A DNA stretch of 57,118 nt from assembly GCF_000003815.2 (NCBI RefSeq), contig NC_049979.1, positions 34,633,246 through 34,690,363 of the forward strand. Reading direction: 5' to 3'. This DNA is from Branchiostoma floridae (lineage: Eukaryota > Chordata > Leptocardii > Amphioxiformes > Branchiostomatidae). Shown here in pieces: positions 1 through 12,800 of the stretch. Position 1 is the stretch's first letter. Each line of letters starts with the position of its first letter. The position numbers were made by a program, and so were the translations under genes. Below the pieces are notes generated by a model that saw nothing but the letters and a program-made list of their open reading frames with translations, ran no database searches and was not told where the DNA came from.

Positions 1-2981
1 CGTCCGCCGCGACCGTGGGGAAGAACATCGGGCATTCGTCGGGACTTTTGAACCGCTTGTACATGATGTCAAACTCCAGCACCCACAGGGAGGGGATGAC
101 CGACATTAGATAGAACAGCACGCTAGGACAGAACCTGGGCAGGGATAAAACATGTCAGTCATCGACCCACATTCCTCTGGACAATGTGGGTCAATTGGTT
201 GCACCCCCTATAATATTCTGACACCCCTCTGACATCCTTGTGTTGCGATCCTCCTCTGTTCCGACACCCCTTATGTTCTGAAACCCCTATGTTCTGATAC
301 CCCTATGTTCTGATACCCCTATGTCCCGGCAACCCTATGTACCAATGCACCTTTATGTTCTGACACCCCATGTCCGACACCCCTATGTTCCTATACCCCT
401 ATGTTCCGACACCCCTATGTACTGGCAACCCCATGTTCTGTCACCCTTATGTTCTGACACCCCCGTGTTCCGACACCCCTATGTTCCGACTACCCCATGT
501 TCCAACACCCTTATGTTCCGAACCCCCTAGCCCCATACTTGGATCCCCTTATGTCTTATTCTCACACGGTTTTGATGCGTATGAGGTGCGTATTGTGCGT
601 ACGACTCCGTATGCAAAATGTCAATACGAACTTCATACGTACTCGATACGCTCGTGTGACTGCACCCTTACCATTTCCACTCCAAACCCTTCCTCTTCTT
701 GATGGTGATGACCCCCTCCACCAGCAGGAAGTACAGCGGGAGACAGAAGAGCCAGAAGAGCGGCTCCTGAGTGTTCTCCTCCGTGCGCCAGATGGTGATG
801 ATGGCGTGCAGGCTGAAGAGCAGCCTCGTCAAGATGGCCTTGAAGATGTTGAAACTGGTGTTGATGACATCCAGCATCTTCCCGAAGAAGTCTACCGCAG
901 CCATGCGGAACGTGTGCCATCCTTCCGGGCTGAAACAGAGACGGTCGGGAGTAAGACTTAGGACAGTAGAATTTTCTTTTAGTTTTAGTTTTAAGTTTTA
1001 AGTCAATGCTTGTAGATAGAATTCAAACGAAAGACTACCATGACCATCTTTGTGTTGGGGACTAGTATAATAAATCCATTGTATGCTTCTGGCACCATAA
1101 AAAAATGACGACTCACCAAATTGTCACCAAAATCTATAGCGTGTTATTGACTACGACTTGCTGGTCGAAAATAATTTTTATCAAGTTGGTAAGTCATAAG
1201 ATAGTAGAGTTTTCTTTTACACAACCAGTTGATCTCATCTACTGACGTTTCGCAAAAGCGCCACCTACATCGGCTACATATAGCGGTGAGCAGCAAAATA
1301 TCTGTCAGAAGCTCTGAGGAAAGTGTCTGACGGGTATCCAAACGTCAGCAGGTGAGATCATATGGTTGTGTAAAAGAAAAATCTACTGTCCTTTGACATA
1401 CCAACTTGATGAAATAATTTCGGGAAGCAAGTCTAAGTAAATAACAGACTATAGATTTTGGCGACTATTTGGCGAGAAGTCGTAGTTTTTTGGTACCAGA
1501 AGCATACAATGGATCTATACAGGTCCCCAACACAAAGATGAGATCGGCGATAATGATAGAAGTTTTTCATTCGAATTCTTTGCACAATATTATAGACTTG
1601 AAACTAGCCAAGATTGTTTTTCTGGAGCTTTTTTTCTTGAAAACATATTTCATGTTTCCAATTGCTCATTTCTAGACAGCTGAAATTTGATATAAAGTTA
1701 TTTTACACGGGATTATAGTTAAAACACTTGCTTGTGTTTTGGACATCCTATATGGGTTAAAAGGTATACACCAAGACAGGGATTTCGCTATTCCTACCTA
1801 CATAACCAAATTCTGATAAGGCTTTACAGAGAACAAAGAGACCTTTCTACAGGCGCTAAACAAGACATACCAGCAGTTCTAAAACGTACACCTTGTAGTG
1901 ATCCTACAAGGACAAAGGTCAACCAAGACGCAAAGTTTGGGAATATTACGTATTGTTTCCGACTTTGCGATACAAGTATTTTGTCTACTGCAGTGAGACG
2001 AACATTGAAGCTACTTTCCTGTTCGTTTCGTCTACGGTATGACAAAAATAGCCAATTATGCATAATTTGAACACGAAAGTAGTCAGATAAAGCCAAAACT
2101 TTCACATTTACCAACCATATACGAGTTGGCTACTGGTTACGGACCAGAGGGGTCATTGGCAAACGTTTTAATCGTACCGACGACTGTTTTTTCCCACGAC
2201 TAGGATCAACCCACAGCTTTCACATAATCCACTTATTCGCGACGTAATAATTGGTGACCTCAAATAGCACCAAGATAGGTTTACAAGCAAACGACTCAAA
2301 AGGAAGTAAAAACTTGAAGAAAGTCAGAACGTTCGAAATGCAGTATTGAAAGATGAGTTCTGCAGGTTTCTGCCAAGGCTATATTGTAGTGTGAATTGAT
2401 AATCAAGGCCAATTGTCTGAAAGAAGTTTCTTAAGAAGATAATGAGGTAACTTCATTGCATAACTCAATAAAAAGGCCACGTATTGTACAAGAGTGGCCT
2501 ACTATTCAGACTGCCTTGTGTGTTGATGTTGCAGTGCTCTCCAAGCAGAGGTTCGGGGGCTCCGGCTGTTTTTTTTTGGGGCGAGTTTTAGCTATAGGCG
2601 TTTCGTCGGGTTCTCTATTACCTGATGATGATGATTATTATTATTCCTAGGTAAATTTTTATACTGTTTTCTTATGTCCGTTCTGTCGAACATGAAGAGA
2701 ACAGTATAGTAAGCCGGACAAAAAGGCTGGAATGACGTAAAAGAAGACAAGAGTCGAACCTCTGCTTGAAGAGTACTGTTGAGAACTCACCACTGGATGC
2801 CTCGGCTCGGGGAAGGTCTTGCTCCTCTCAGACTCGGCCTGGCACGGGGCGGAGGGGCCGGCAGCGTCCGCTTCGATCGTATCGAGGAGGCCGACTGGGG
2901 GTGAACGGAGATATTCCCCATGGAAATGTTGGCGTTCCGGTCCCCCATCTCACCCGCGGACGTCGTAGACTTCCTCGACAT
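1..2981 (-). CDS. TMEM26: TMEM26-like multi-pass membrane protein, 5' half (exons 1-3, continues past left edge)
   Basis: Three minus-strand exons join in phase: 2981-2791 (ATG at 2981; ends TG before GTGAGT), 929-672 (after CTGTTTCAG; ends TG before GTAAGG) and 134-1 (after TGCCCAG; runs off the window). Exon 2 encodes two hydrophobic segments around TRLLFSLHAI and LFCLPLYFLLVEG, then a basic KKRKG turn. Exon 3 encodes FYLMSVIPSLWVLEF, very close to the matching part of vertebrate TMEM26. TMEM26 is a poorly characterised multi-pass membrane protein, so no reaction can be named. Exon 1 encodes about 63 residues rich in Ser, Arg and Pro and has no obvious vertebrate counterpart; it is joined only because its phase-2 donor fits the exon 2 acceptor. 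A shorter protein could start at the ATG at 904. Exons 2 and 3 are solid; exon 1 is probable. Confidence 0.82.
195..545. repeat. Minisatellite in TMEM26-like intron 2
   Basis: About twenty degenerate copies of a 15-17 bp unit close to CACCCCTATGTTCCGA run through the intron between exons 3 and 2. Open frames here on the plus strand are just translations of the repeat. Confidence 0.85.
1019..1578. mobile_element. Foldback-type MITE in TMEM26-like intron 1
   Basis: Two arms of about 230 bp are inverted copies of each other. GAATTC with a Phe/Lys-rich flank at 1019 is mirrored at 1578, TCTTTGTGTTGGGGAC at 1048 is mirrored near 1525-1540, and the segment around 1180-1240 (TCAAGTTGGTAAGTCATAAG) is mirrored near 1350-1410. 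There is no coding capacity, so it is a non-autonomous element. Exact ends and target duplication are not resolved. Confidence 0.75.
2532..2778. mobile_element. MITE with ~24-bp terminal inverted repeats
   Basis: The left end CAGTGCTCTCCAAGCAGAGG is mirrored at the right end by the complement of CAGTACTCTTCAAGCAGAGG. Both ends have TTG on the outside, a possible 3-bp target duplication. The interior carries a T-run and an ATG/ATT microsatellite and no gene. It ends 12 bp from the exon 1 donor of the TMEM26-like gene. Confidence 0.6.
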
Positions 2982-3415
2982 GCCTGTGCGTGTTTACTTT
3001 GATCAAAAAGAAAGTTTCCTCCCAACAGACAGCTACATGTCTTTACGGTGAAGGTTGTAGGCAATGGCATAAGGTCCAGTGCTTTTCTGCTTGACGGTTT
3101 TTCTGATGTAAGTCTTAGGTGAGCAGAAATACGTCCTCCTCACTGTAGGCACGCAGGTGCGGACTGGGAGGGTATTGTTACGTAGGCGGTTACCGTGGTG
3201 AGAAGGGAAACACGCGAGCAAAGTTCTCAGATTCCACCAAAACAGATCAATTAGTGTGGATGGGATCAGGCTTGACCCGGGGTCGCTAGTATTTGACTCC
3301 GCTCTTTTTGGTCCTAAGTGGGGGGATTTTTGTAAAATAATATGGATAGAAGTACTGAGCTTTGCGCTTTGTCTCACACAAATATTGCCGAAATATATAA
3401 CTCTATTATCTAATA

Positions 3416-3629
3416 GGGCGCGGTCGCATAGATTGTGTGATCGTCGTACGATCGCTAACTTATGGCATTTTGGAGGACAAAAATGTACGTCTCCTACAAA
3501 GTTCAATTGCCTTGGTACACAAGAAAGCTGTTTTGGAGCCATGTCGGCGGTTGGTTCTGTCACGGCCTGCTTGAAAATCCTATGACATCAACATCGTACG
3601 ACGATCGCACGACCAATGTGACCACGCCC
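3416..3629. mobile_element. MITE with GATCGTCGTACGAT-containing inverted ends
   Basis: The first 35 bases (GGGCGCGGTCGCAT..., then GATCGTCGTACGAT) are repeated inverted at 3595-3629 with a few mismatches. The element is about 214 bp and non-coding. The superfamily is not determined. Confidence 0.65.
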
Positions 3630-5050
3630 GTTCCCACATGTTGAGGTTGCTGTTCCCCAGTGCTGGAAAAAAAGGGTGCCAAAAGTTAGCCTCATTTGCA
3701 GACTTTCTAGGGCGGCGACTTTAGTTTTTGCGAGCGCTGATTCACGACTTTTATCTTGCCCGATCTCAATAATATCTATCGTTATCAGAGTGTAACTCGC
3801 TGTTGAATGTACTTGTGGGCATGCTGGCCCTAGAACCAAGGAGTTGTATAGGGCCTGGAAACAGTCTGATATCCAGGCTACGACTTTTAACGGGGGCTAA
3901 GGTTCTCTCTGCCGAGTGAGAGTGAGTTTTTCCGCACTCTGTGTTAGCCGAAAGTTATGACGATGCATTTTCGGTGACAATGACTCACGAGCACGTGATT
4001 GCCGTTGGGTCTTGGGCTGATAAGAAACGATATCAAGATCGATTAGTCGCTGAAGGTTAAGACGTCCAGGCACTAAGATACACAGTAAAACGTTACCTAA
4101 ACAGCTGGATAGTATTTGGTCATTCGTCTAATTGTACGATTACAAGGGCACTATACGTGTTGACCCATTTCGTTATTTTTGGGAATTCTCCAGAATTCGG
4201 GGAACCTGAGCCAGAATTCTCCAAAATTCTCCAGAATTAACTTTGTAAATTAACCTATGGAACCTACATATTAATTACCTTTTGATATACCATACTTGAA
4301 AATGTTAATTAATTAGGTTAATCGTTTTTCAAATGATTAAGGTTAATCCGGAATTAAACTAGGTGTCCAAAATTAACCCGGAGGGTGTTATAGGATGTTA
4401 TGTAGCTTTATTACCTTCTTAAGTCATGTCAATTCTGTACCTCAAACACAATAGAACATTTGTGCAATCCGTCGTAAATTGGACTATGTATGTTAATTAT
4501 TAATAGAAATGTCATAATTAGTTGTATAGAAAGTAGATTCCAACACTTAAGACATACGAGTAGTACTAAAAGAATGTACATTCCTCATGCGTTTAAGCAA
4601 ACCGACAATCCATACAATCCTATATTTTCACAACTTTCAAGTTATTAGCAAGAAGAAGTCAAATTTATATGCTAAGCTAGAGCCAATGTTTTCTTACATA
4701 TGTATTTTGCCTTTGTTGTGACCTGTCCTGTACTTAGCTCGGTTGGACAAAAATATACAATAAAGGTCTAATCTTTCATTCATTCACCATTATCATCACT
4801 TTGCAATTGGGTCGTTTATTGTACGTTATGATGTTACAGTAAGTATAGATCGTTTTAGTGTAGGTGTATACCTTCCTACACACGACTTTCTCCATTTATT
4901 TTACGGCGTGACGAAAGTAGACCTCTCCCCGACAACAGTTCCATTTTTATCTTATCCACGGCCCTTGAGAAGGATGTAGTTTATTTAGTCTGCCAACACA
5001 GACCGTGTAAACATCTAATTAACAACTATTACTTTGCCCCCAACGACTGT
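3630..5050. other. Intergenic, AT-rich; possible LINE 3' tail near 4700-4790
   Basis: No gene is visible. Around 4700-4790 a stretch reading GACCTGTCCTGTACTTAGCT, then CAATAAAGG and ATTCATTCATTC, resembles the 3' end of a non-LTR retrotransposon with a short tandem tail. There is no adjoining reverse-transcriptase frame, so this is tentative. Positions 4165-4235 hold a few copies of GAATTCTCCA. Confidence 0.35.
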
Positions 5051-5400
5051 GGTGGAATCCAGGTGGACAAAACATACACACACCACCCGCTGGGGAGCAA
5101 AGTTTACGTACTAGTTTTACTTCTCCCAGGGTGCAACGGTGCACAGGTTGTTTGCAGTCACGTGACTCTGATGGATTCTGGGCGCCCGCCATGTTCTAAA
5201 TGGATTCATCTAGTTTATTGAAGTGGAATCCAAGTGGACAAAACATACACATACCAACCCCTGTTGAGCAAAGTTTTTACATTTAGGTTTTACTTCTCCC
5301 AGGGTGCAATGGTGCACATGTCGTTTGTAGTCACGTGACTCAGATGGATTCGTTGTTGTCCGATGTCCGCCTTGTTGGTTTGCTAAACGGATTCATATAG
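5051..5400. repeat. Two direct copies of a ~172-bp repeat
   Basis: GTGGAATCCAGGTGGACAAA at 5051 recurs at 5223 with one change, and both copies continue with ACTTCTCCCAGGGTGCAA and AGTCACGTGACTC. The copies are roughly 85% alike by eye. No function is visible. Confidence 0.75.
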
Positions 5401-6785
5401 TTATTGAAATTGACACAGCAGGTGACTATCACGATTTTCCACACGGAGACCAGACAGTTACGGTTGATAAACTCACACCAGGATGGATACCTACTTTTTT
5501 CGATAAGTGTAGTGGGTTCTTTTAGGAGCTTGGGGTGTGGCTCTCCTAAAACACGGAATCTCCAGATTAACGTTCTATCCGAGAGGATGTCTCTAAGAGA
5601 TGCTTAGTACTCATTTTCACCTGAGGAGAGTGAGGAAATAGGTAGTTCACATAAAATGTTCTTGGAAAAACAAAGAATGAGTTTGATGGTGGGCCTCCTA
5701 GCGGTCATCTACAACATTACAAAATATAAGGCTTCTATGTCTGATGTTTTTTCTGGTCATAATCTTTCCGACAGTTTTGCCACTTTTGTTTTAAATGTCA
5801 GCGTTAAAGTGTCCTGATTTTGTTACCCAAATAAACCCAAAAAAGCTAGCATTGCATTGGGTTAAAGACTTGGTCTTTGAAAAAGTGCTGATTGTGTTTT
5901 GTAGTAAGGTTAACGTTTATTTCCTGGCTTGTATTCACAGGTTCCACCTTTGTCATACAATGCATGATTCCATTATAGTAATAAAGGAAATCACCTACTT
6001 GAGACATGTGTAAGTTAGTTAAAGATATACACCTATATACATAGATTATGTAAATGTACAAGTTATCTGCACAATTTGTGATAAAATGTAAACATGGAAT
6101 TTTGCCAAACAAAAGGACTTCGATACACAATATATGTATATGTATTTTTGGTAACAGTACCATGTAAACAAAATCAATTAACGAAGTACAGCCTTATTTG
6201 CATAATCACACAAGCTAAGACAATAAATTTATCAGATAAGGCAAGATAATACATGTATACAAAAGCTCAAAAAATTTCATAGGGGTCTGAGTCTCCGAGT
6301 TTATAATGAACGATTGCAAGCTTCTTCTTATATACAGTAAATTTCCGAAATAATTGTAATTCTAATACGACAGAGTATATGTCATACAAATGTAAATGAT
6401 AGTTATCATTAGCGACAATTTTCAACAATAATGTACAATATTTTTAACGAGACCAGTTTTTAAACAGCTGTAGTGCTTAAATGATGCCCTTAACAGAGCT
6501 ATTGAGACATTTAAGGGCTTGCTAGGCTGCTGTTTGTTTGTAAACACTGATCAATAAATAAATAAATAGAATAATCAATAAGCCATTTATCATCATCTTA
6601 TTATCGATGCTCTTCAGCACGTTATTGCAAGCTGAATTTTGATTACTTTTGACAAATCTTAGTCAATGTTTATTTGATTACATGGATGGCATCCGCACGC
6701 GCATCAATTTGCAACTTAAAAACGTTTTCAACCTTATCAAAAATCGTACAAAGAGGTTGCAAAATTAACGTACACACACACAGAC

Positions 6786-6821
<36 letters not shown>

Positions 6822-7097
6822 GCAAAAAATGAAGACAGATATTGATGTTGTAAAATGCAAAGGTCAATGCCAAAGACAAAGAAGAAAGAAGATGATGTAA
6901 AATAACAAAAATGAAGAGTAAACCTCCCGTCACTCGATCATTTCTTCAATATAGTTTGTTATATCAGGAGCGCATGGCATTTGCACAAACGTTCCAAATC
7001 CTATAAGGATACATGTACAGTATGGTGTTCACCGCCCACTGAAAAAAAAAACATATTTGTTTCGCAACGACCAGACAGAAACAATCAGTGTCTGGTA
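5401..7097. other. Intergenic stretch with TA microsatellite
   Basis: No supported gene. A (TA)n microsatellite lies at 6783-6822. At 6480-6560 a short frame ends in a stop followed by (AATA)n; it may be the tail of a retroelement but is too short to call. Confidence 0.5.
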
Positions 7098-7440
7098 CCG
7101 GGCTCTAGCCAGCTCGAAATTTTTTTCCGTCAGCCAATTCCCATTGTCGCGAAAACACTATTCCAGGAGTTATAGGGACTGAACTGAGACCTTGAAAAAC
7201 AGGTTTTTAATGAGATTATTGTATGCGAAAGGGCGCCGACACACTTCGTCAACAATAATAACAATAGCAAAACAAAAAGTGTGTGGCTTTTACGGCCGTG
7301 GATGGCGTCCCCAAGCGGCCTGTAGCTTCCACCAAGGATTTTTGTTCGTCAAGATTGACGGTTTGCTTTTAAAATTTTTCCGTCACACGCAGCAAATTTC
7401 CGTCAATTGACGGAAAAACGGACACTGGCTAGGGCCCTGG
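7098..7440. mobile_element. hAT-like MITE
   Basis: The left end CCGGGCTCTAGCCAG is mirrored at the right end by the complement of CCAGGGCCCTAGCCAG, and both ends continue inward to TTTTTCCGTCA. Ends of the form CAGGGCTCTAG are common in hAT elements. TCTGGTA occurs just outside both ends (7091 and about 7445), a possible imperfect target duplication. No transposase frame lies inside. Confidence 0.6.
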
Positions 7441-7627
7441 TCACTCTGGTATGTAGATGAAGCAGCACAACAGTCATCTTCTCATACCAGACAATTCATA
7501 TCAGATCTGACGTACTTGTTGTCGTGACTGTGCTTGTATCTGACATGTTGGTTTTACTATTAGTTGTTTTTGAAGATTCCTCACTTACTTGCGTTTACTA
7601 AATTGTCGAATTGGGGTTATGCATTCA

Positions 7628-8278
7628 TTAATTGTAAATGCCTTCTTTGTGGGGGAAAATAGAGGCTCGTGGAAGCTGTTGATGGACCTTGTTGAGTACG
7701 ATTATGGTCTTAAGACAACTTATATCGGTACCGCTATTAAAAGAAAAATAAGAGTAACATGTGATTAACAAGATGCAATAAATCTGTACAAATGGTATAC
7801 TAAGTATATTGACTGGTGGAAGCGCAAGTCCTGGTACCCCCCCCCCCCCCGGAATTTTGGTAGGACACGGGAAAAACATGGTTAGAAACGGCCAGTTTGC
7901 ACAATGAAGTTCTGAGTTGAAGACATAATCAAACAGTTTGTGGAATAGTTGCAAAGGGAAGTACCAAAGTAGTAAATGTTTGATTTCACCATCAGAAAGA
8001 GAGAAAATATCGAAAAGATGTCCTACGATCCTGGAAAGTTTGCCGAAGAGAGTGTGACGAGGATTATTATGTAATGGGCAGTGAAGTAGGAAATGAGAAA
8101 TCGATTCGCATTGGCACCCGCAGCTACAGGCTGGACTACCAGCTAGCCCACGACTGAAAAGACTGTCATTCAAGCTGCAGGTGCCAATGCGAAGGCGTGC
8201 CAAGAGAGTACAAGCATATCTGGGACCAAAGCTAAAATATCTAAATTTAACAGGTTTTACAGATTTAAATAAGTGCAC
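7628..8278 (-). pseudogene. LINE fragment: C-terminal part of a reverse-transcriptase polyprotein
   Basis: The minus-strand frame contains RYFSFGPRYACTLLARLRIG, then a cysteine-histidine cluster CSCGCQCESISHFLLHCPLH. This is the arrangement seen after the polymerase domain of CR1/jockey-type non-LTR retrotransposons. No polymerase motif is left upstream, so the copy is 5'-truncated. A C14 tract at 7837-7850 interrupts the region after the Cys/His cluster. A 101-codon frame at 8257-8562 abuts it and may be more decayed element sequence, but I cannot assign it. Confidence 0.75.
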
Positions 8279-8630
8279 TTTAAACCTAAGGAAGCTGTAT
8301 GGTCTTGTTGAAACAACGATATAGGTTTGTTTCTTTCTTTGTAGTCATACAAAACTGTCAAAATATCAGATGCAGCTACTTTATCTAAAAAATGTATCAT
8401 CGATTCATTCATGAGGAGAAAACAGCATATAAAGGCATCAAAGATAGTGCATAAGATTGTTTTTCGGTGAGAAAAAATATCAATTGGCATCCAGTGAACT
8501 GACATAAGATTTTTTAAAAGTTGTTCTTTGTTGTAAGTTAACATGACAAAATGTATCTCCAATAAGATGTGAAGAAGAATTGTGGCATTTTGTACTTACC
8601 AGTGAGGCTTCTGCAATCGGTTCGCACTTA

Positions 8631-8877
8631 AGGCCCCCTCTCACTTGACGTGCGGCACGCTTGCGGCATTGCTGCGTTCGGAAGATTCTCAACGAATTTC
8701 AGAGATAAAGAACGAATTTTCTTACTTGTTGTGTATTTTGTGGTCTTTTATGTCACACTTTTACGTATTGCGCAATATCTGAATTATAACAAATCGGAGA
8801 AAATAACAAAACAGTACCGCAGTGAATGAACGCAGCAAGGCAGCAAGCGTGCCGCACGTCAAAGTAGGAGGGGGCCT
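8631..8877. mobile_element. PIF/Harbinger-like MITE
   Basis: The left end AGGCCCCCTCTCACTTGACG with GTGCGGCACGCTTGC is mirrored at the right end (GCAAGCGTGCCGCACGTCAA ... GGGGGCCT). TTA stands immediately outside each end (8628-8630 and 8878-8880). A 3-bp TTA/TWA duplication is typical of PIF/Harbinger. The 247-bp interior is AT-rich and non-coding. A diverged relative lies at 12627. Confidence 0.82.
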
Positions 8878-8880
8878 TTA

Positions 8881-9849
8881 GCAGCTCAACTGATCATGAG
8901 ACTCTCTCAGGACCGAGACATGATATGTGTAGGCGGTGAACAATATTGAATAAACCAGCTGAGCACTGAACACTGTGCTCTCAAAAAAGGTACTGTAACT
9001 GTAACATTCTAGTGGTCACGAGATGTAAAGATAACTCAGTTATAGTAGTAAAGTGAAACATTTATCGAGAAAAGTGGTTTCGTAATAAATGAAGAGTGTA
9101 AAATTTGTGTCTGTGTCTTTTAGAACTTCCTATGGCGTCAAGATATGATATAACTGAACTAGTATGATGAACTCGCATGCTTGTCAATAACAAGGAAAAT
9201 CAGTCTGAGAAGTGACAGTGAATTATATCAATTTCTTTATCACATGCACACAATGTAGTGAATTGAGAAAGCCATTGTTGGTGCTTCAGATTCCTTTATC
9301 AATGAATGAAGTCATATATTTCAGTCACTCCTAGGTGTAACGTTACAATTTCCATTAAGTTCTACATCACAGTGTTTGTTCTGAAATCCCTAAATATGGC
9401 AATATTTCCTCCTACCATACTAAAATGTCAAGCAGGTTGCCCTGTTACAAAATGTCTACTTCCGGTAAACGCAGGCAATAATGCTATATATACAGAACAT
9501 ACATTGTACTACGAAGGCCCACAACGACAACGATGAGGGTATGTCATCGTCTGCAACGCAGAGGGCGATACTATAGCAGCACAGAGCCTTTAGTTGGTAC
9601 CCTGGTTTAGGTATATCGGGCAGTCACTTGTCCGTCAAGGGTTAACATTCTATCTCGGGGGGGGCATCAAAGTCCTCGTACTGAGAGGAAAATACACATT
9701 CTATTTAGGTTTTATATATCGTGTTTGGTGATGTTTGCAACATGCATTGTTGTCGTAGGCCTTTCTATCCTACGAATATTTGTGCGAATTTCTTTTGCGA
9801 AATCTCTTCTGCTAACCACCAAAAGATCCACAAGTTACGTTGTACAGCT
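8881..9849. other. Intergenic, 3' flank of the SLC45-like gene
   Basis: No gene, RNA or clear repeat was recognised. A short G-tract lies at 9657-9664. Confidence 0.4.
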
Positions 9850-12800
9850 TTAAGTCTCGTACTGTACAAGAAACGCGGTAGCTAAGAAGGCACAGAACGC
9901 CAGACCAGCCGCCATGATGACAGTTACAGTCAGGGTGCCTGCGGCGTTGACGACTGGCCCCATGACGGCGCCTATGATGACCCGACTGAGCTGGATCTGT
10001 GCCGTGAGGAGGGCGCAGTCCACTCCCATCCCCCGGCGGCCCGAACTGTCTGGACCTGAAGTTATGTACTGAAGATGGAACACAACAACAAAGTACATGG
10101 GTCAACATCGAACCGTCTGGACCTGTAGTTATGTACTGGAGATGGAACACAACAACATGCGTGCATATGAGTCACAGGTGCGTCGTTTGTGTCGTAACTG
10201 GTAGTCTTTGGCTACGCGACATTGGCAGTGACCTACTCAATATACCTTGTACATTGCCATGCCAGAAAATCGGCTTTACCCAAAGAAAACATTTAGGCCA
10301 TTCTCTGATTTGCTGACAGTCGGGCATGATAGAGGAGTAAGAGGACGTAGGTAATACTTGCCACTTGTGTTGGTAAACCTGTGTTCTCTGATACCATAAA
10401 AAATATGAGACGATACTAATATAAGACACATATCAGGCCCTAACCTGTTCATTCCGGTGATATTGTGAGAGAAGTCTGTACGGGACGATACTCAGTGTGC
10501 TGTACATGATGTCCTTACCTGTCCATTCCGGTGATATTGTGAGAGAAGTCTGTACGGGACGATACTCAGTGTACTGTACATGATGCCCTTACCTGTTCAT
10601 TACGGTGATATTGTGAGAGAAGTCTGTACGGGACGATACTCAGTGTGCTGTACATGAGGCCCATCGCGGGACACAGCAGTAGGAACGGCCAGCCCTCGGA
10701 CGTCAGCTCGACCAGAGCCACCATGCCCGCCATGCTCACTCCGAACAGCAGCGTTTCGCACATGTATATAGTTCTCAGGCCCAGTCGGCGCAAGGAAAAA
10801 TCAGCCACACCTACAGACAACATGCAAACATATGAGAAAACTGTTATCATAAGTAATCAAGAAACGTCCATGATCTCATACCTCCGTGCATTATTTAGAA
10901 AAGATTTTTTTGGGTGAAATTCCTGTCTTATTCATTATTGTGAATTTATCGTTAGCTCCGGTATGTATTTCCCTGTCAGCCCGGGGAACAACTTTGGACC
11001 AGGGCCAAGCCACCCTTCCTATCGATATCCTGCCAGTCTCTTGTTTCACTATCTTCCGCCACACATCCGGTCACTATATAGTATTCAAATTACCACACAC
11101 TACAATACAAACACACAGATCGAGAACAGTGATCGAGAACAGTGCCTCCGTTTTACGGAGGTAATAGATATTGTATGTAGAGCTAGGGGAGTTGCCATGG
11201 CTACGATTAGTAAAAAAACGTCGGCAATTATATCGATTAACAGTCAGTCCCTTGACAATCTCTCACCTGAGATGACGGTGCACGCTGCAGCATTAATGGT
11301 CAGTCCCCAGCACCCCATCTCCACCCCTTCCTCGTACCGCCGCCTAGCCTCGGACCCGGCCGCCGCCTGTGGGTGGCCGCCATACACCCGCCTCCCCATG
11401 AAGTCCGTAAAGAACAGCATGATAGCCATGAACCCCAGCCAGGCTAGAAGCTGCGTGAGACAGAGCCTTGCGAGACTACCAGGCATTCTAACGATGGAAG
11501 TACAGAATGTCGGGATAGAAATGCTAACGCTCTTCTCCAAGGCCGAAGGCACGTACCCTGCAGTATCTTTGTCTTCACTCTGACAGAGTGTCGCCTGAGT
11601 GGAGTGGTTAGTACGATTTCCAAACCCTTGTTCCAAACCGTTCTGCTGGTCGCTGGGCCTGTCCTTGGTGCTGACTGTGAGTACCTTATTTTCGGACGCA
11701 CTCAGTCTTTCTAACGGCGGTTCATAGCTGATGGTCAGCACGCGTACTAGTGTATCCTTGTTCGTATCCTCAACTCCATTCCCGAATGATCCATATTTAC
11801 CCTTATTTCCGGACGAACACGGTCTATCTAACGGCTCTTCATAGCTGACGGCGAGCACACGTACTGTTGTATCCTTGTTCGTATCTTCAACTTCATTCTC
11901 GAACGAACTCGACCTTCTCAGCGGTTGTTCGGGAATACTGAAGAGGTTAAGAACGGCGCAGAGAACGAAGATTGAGAAGCAGATGCCGAACCTGACGAGG
12001 TCCTCCGATCCCGGCCGAACCCCCAGTTTCCTCCAGTCGACTGCTCCGGACATGTAACCGAGCACGCCACCGAGTCCTGGTAATAAATGGTACTGTATTA
12101 GAATGGTTTGTAAGAGGCAATTGTACACAAAGCTGTATCCCAATACTGTCAGGTGGGCATAACGTTACTGGTCTCTACCAATCTACGATATAGGTAATTT
12201 ACTACTTATGAAAACAGACCTGCAGTGGATGAGACTTCAAGACAGAAGGAAAATGTCCAGACTTTGCATGATGTACAAAACGACCAACATACTGTTGGAC
12301 GTGCCGACTGGTAATTATCTAATACCAGCTCAAAAAAGAACAAGGTAATGCCTGCAAGTACCAGAGTTACCAACCTAGGATTGAAGTGTTCAAAAATTCG
12401 TATTTTCCCAGAACTATCGTAGAGTGGAATTTGTTATCACCAAACGCAGGAGGGGAATCTTCTTTGAATAGTCTTAAAGAAATTTGCAGATAGATAAGCA
12501 AAGGTTTCGTGTGGCAGGTCATTGAGTGTAATATAACCAGCTGCTGCCGCGCCGCGTGCCTGCGAAGCTGGTGTGTTACGCCGAAGGGCGGTTATACCGG
12601 CTATATAGATACAGATAAGTTACCTAAAGGTGCACTCTCACTGCACTTGCGTCACGGTTGCGTCACTGCCGGATTCGAATGATGCTCAACGAATTTCAAA
12701 GATAAAGAACGAACTTTCTTACATTTTGTGTATTTTGTTGTCTTCTCAATCATACTTTGACCTACATGCATTACGCAATATCTGAATTATAAAAAAAATC

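Noticed and set aside
3033-3563. 176-codon minus-strand frame
   Set aside because: It runs across a MITE end, has no recognisable domain and no splice or neighbour support.
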